64,000 nt of DNA from Pseudomonas sp. Irchel 3H7 (GTDB lineage Bacteria > Pseudomonadota > Gammaproteobacteria > Pseudomonadales > Pseudomonadaceae). Of this stretch, positions 63,224 to 64,000 are shown piece after piece (the stretch's first letter is position 1; the number at the start of each line of letters is the position of its first letter). The notes below the pieces were generated by a model. The model did not search any database, was not told the DNA's origin, and worked only from the letters and a program-made list of their open reading frames with translations. Made by a program: the position numbers and the translations under genes. The stretch is taken from NCBI RefSeq assembly GCF_900187605.1, contig NZ_FYEA01000005.1, forward strand, positions 1 to 64,000, in the 5' to 3' direction.

Positions 63224-63685
63224 TTGCCAGACATCCGCCCGCCCGTGCTTGATGAAATCGATCGTCAGTTGATCGCTGCCCTGCAGATCAATGCTCGTGA
63301 GAGCGTGGCCATGCTTGCCCGGCAATTGGGCATTGCGCGCACCACCGTGACGTCGCGTCTGGCGCGCCTGGAAAAAGCCAAAGTGATCACCGGCTATGGC
63401 GTACGCCTGGGTCAGCGGGTGGTCGATGGCGGGTTGCAGGCGTATGTCGGGATCAAGGTGCAGCCGCGCTCAGGCAAAGAGGTGTTGCGCCGGTTGAGTG
63501 CGATGGCACAGGTGCAGCAACTGTGTGCCGTGAGTGGCGAGTTTGATTATGTGGCGTGGTTGCGTACGGACTCGCCGGAGCAACTGGATCAGTTACTCGA
63601 TCAGATTGGCAGCGTGGACGGGGTGGAGAAGACCACGACTTCGATCATTTTGAGTAGCAAGATTGATCGGGGGCAGCCGGTTTAA
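63224..63685 (+). CDS. Lrp/AsnC family transcriptional regulator
   Basis: A 153-residue feast/famine regulator: N-terminal winged helix-turn-helix (LDEIDRQLIAALQINARESV ... ARTTVTSRLARLEK) and C-terminal RAM ligand-binding domain. The start is TTG at 63224, supported by GGAG 7 bp upstream. It lies upstream of davB in the same direction, as near the P. putida lysine-catabolism locus, so it probably senses lysine or another amino acid and controls davBA. This is inferred from position. Confidence 0.88.
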   Translation: MPDIRPPVLDEIDRQLIAALQINARESVAMLARQLGIARTTVTSRLARLEKAKVITGYGVRLGQRVVDGGLQAYVGIKVQPRSGKEVLRRLSAMAQVQQLCAVSGEFDYVAWLRTDSPEQLDQLLDQIGSVDGVEKTTTSIILSSKIDRGQPV

Positions 63686-63723
63686 GATTTTGATCGGGCT
63701 TCTCGGGTGGATTTCAGAGCTTC

Positions 63724-63745
63724 TTCGCGAGCAGGCTCTCTCGCA
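63724..63745. repeat. Partial REP element between the Lrp gene and davB
   Basis: TTCGCGAGCAGGCTCTCTCGC is a degraded single copy of the main REP family. Confidence 0.6.
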
Positions 63746-63908
63746 AATTTTGGTCGGTGTGTAGCCACTGCTCGTCATATTGATCGCTAATCTGGCAAAA
63801 CGACGACACTTTGCGTCTTATTAACGTGTTCTACGCTCCCTAGAATGGCTGGCATCTTTTCCTATACTCAGACGCGCATCCCGCGTCGGGTCGCCAGCAA
63901 GGTCAGCC

Positions 63909-64000
63909 ATGAACAAGAACAATCGCCATCCTGCAGACGGTAAGAAACCAGTCACCATTTTCGGCCCGGACTTTCCGTTCGCGTTTGACGACTGGATCGA
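63909..64000 (+). CDS. davB: Lysine 2-monooxygenase (flavin amine oxidase), N-terminal part
   Basis: Only the first 30 codons are in the window. They begin MNKNNRHPADGKKPVTIFGP, which matches the N-terminus of Pseudomonas L-lysine 2-monooxygenase/tryptophan monooxygenase-type flavoproteins. DavB converts lysine to 5-aminovaleramide, then DavA gives 5-aminovalerate. AAGG is 6 bp before the ATG. A GACGCG/CGCGTC inverted repeat (63872-63888) sits just upstream. The FAD-binding motif should follow beyond the right edge. Related amine oxidases are an alternative. Confidence 0.7.
   Translation, partial: MNKNNRHPADGKKPVTIFGPDFPFAFDDWI

Overview
The window is a chromosomal segment of a Pseudomonas of the fluorescens/putida group. 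This is inferred from protein sequences that closely match known Pseudomonas proteins (Vfr, SpeD, LptD, SurA, EstA, AgtA, RpoD, DavB), from a gene order that follows the conserved Pseudomonas core (tyrS-anmK-erpA-argC, vfr-trpCDG, trpE-gph-rpe-agt, murU-amgK-lptD-surA-pdxA-rsmA-apaGH-glpE, prkA-yeaH-spoVR, rpsU-dnaG-rpoD-rmcA), and from many REP-type palindromes carrying the GAGCCTGCTCGCGA core. Almost all of it is vertically inherited core genome; the one clearly atypical gene is an acyltransferase beside a tRNA near 60.7-61.8 kb.

1-13.7 kb: a strong rRNA-operon promoter points out of the left edge, so a 16S gene should lie just outside. Then come tyrS, an M23 endopeptidase with the cell-wall recycling kinase anmK, erpA, argC, hemJ, a small run of redox genes (nitronate monooxygenase-like, DUF805, SDR, HIT), coq7, speD, an OsmC protein, the cAMP regulator vfr and a lipoate-ligase-like gene.

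13.7-21.7 kb: tryptophan biosynthesis is split into trpGDC and trpE, with the autotransporter esterase estA between. A 28-residue leader peptide precedes trpG, and a homologous Trp-rich tail, probably the trpE leader peptide, is fused in frame to the end of gph. rpe overlaps gph.

21.8-31.3 kb: an iron-dependent alcohol dehydrogenase, the agtABCD importer (GABA/5-aminovalerate in P. aeruginosa) and the agtSR two-component system. A cluster of four hairpins lies between agtB and agtC. At the right edge davB (lysine 2-monooxygenase, leading to 5-aminovalerate) begins after an Lrp-type regulator, so uptake and production of the same metabolite are both represented.

31.3-42.7 kb: a DUF3530 protein, djlA, murU and amgK (with anmK, three steps of the Pseudomonas anhydro-MurNAc recycling route), then the overlapping lptD-surA-pdxA-rsmA series followed by apaG-apaH-glpE.

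42.7-50.8 kb: the stress operon prkA-yeaH-spoVR with a sigma-S-like -10 and a perfect inverted repeat upstream, then cca, folK-folB and plsY.

50.8-64 kb: tsaD and the macromolecular-synthesis operon rpsU-dnaG-rpoD, with a 485-bp gap lacking the yqeY gene that P. aeruginosa has there; the c-di-GMP protein RmcA; a CAU tRNA that looks like tRNA-Ile2; the A+T-richer acyltransferase; an aminotransferase carrying a Tat export signal; the Lrp regulator; and the start of davB.
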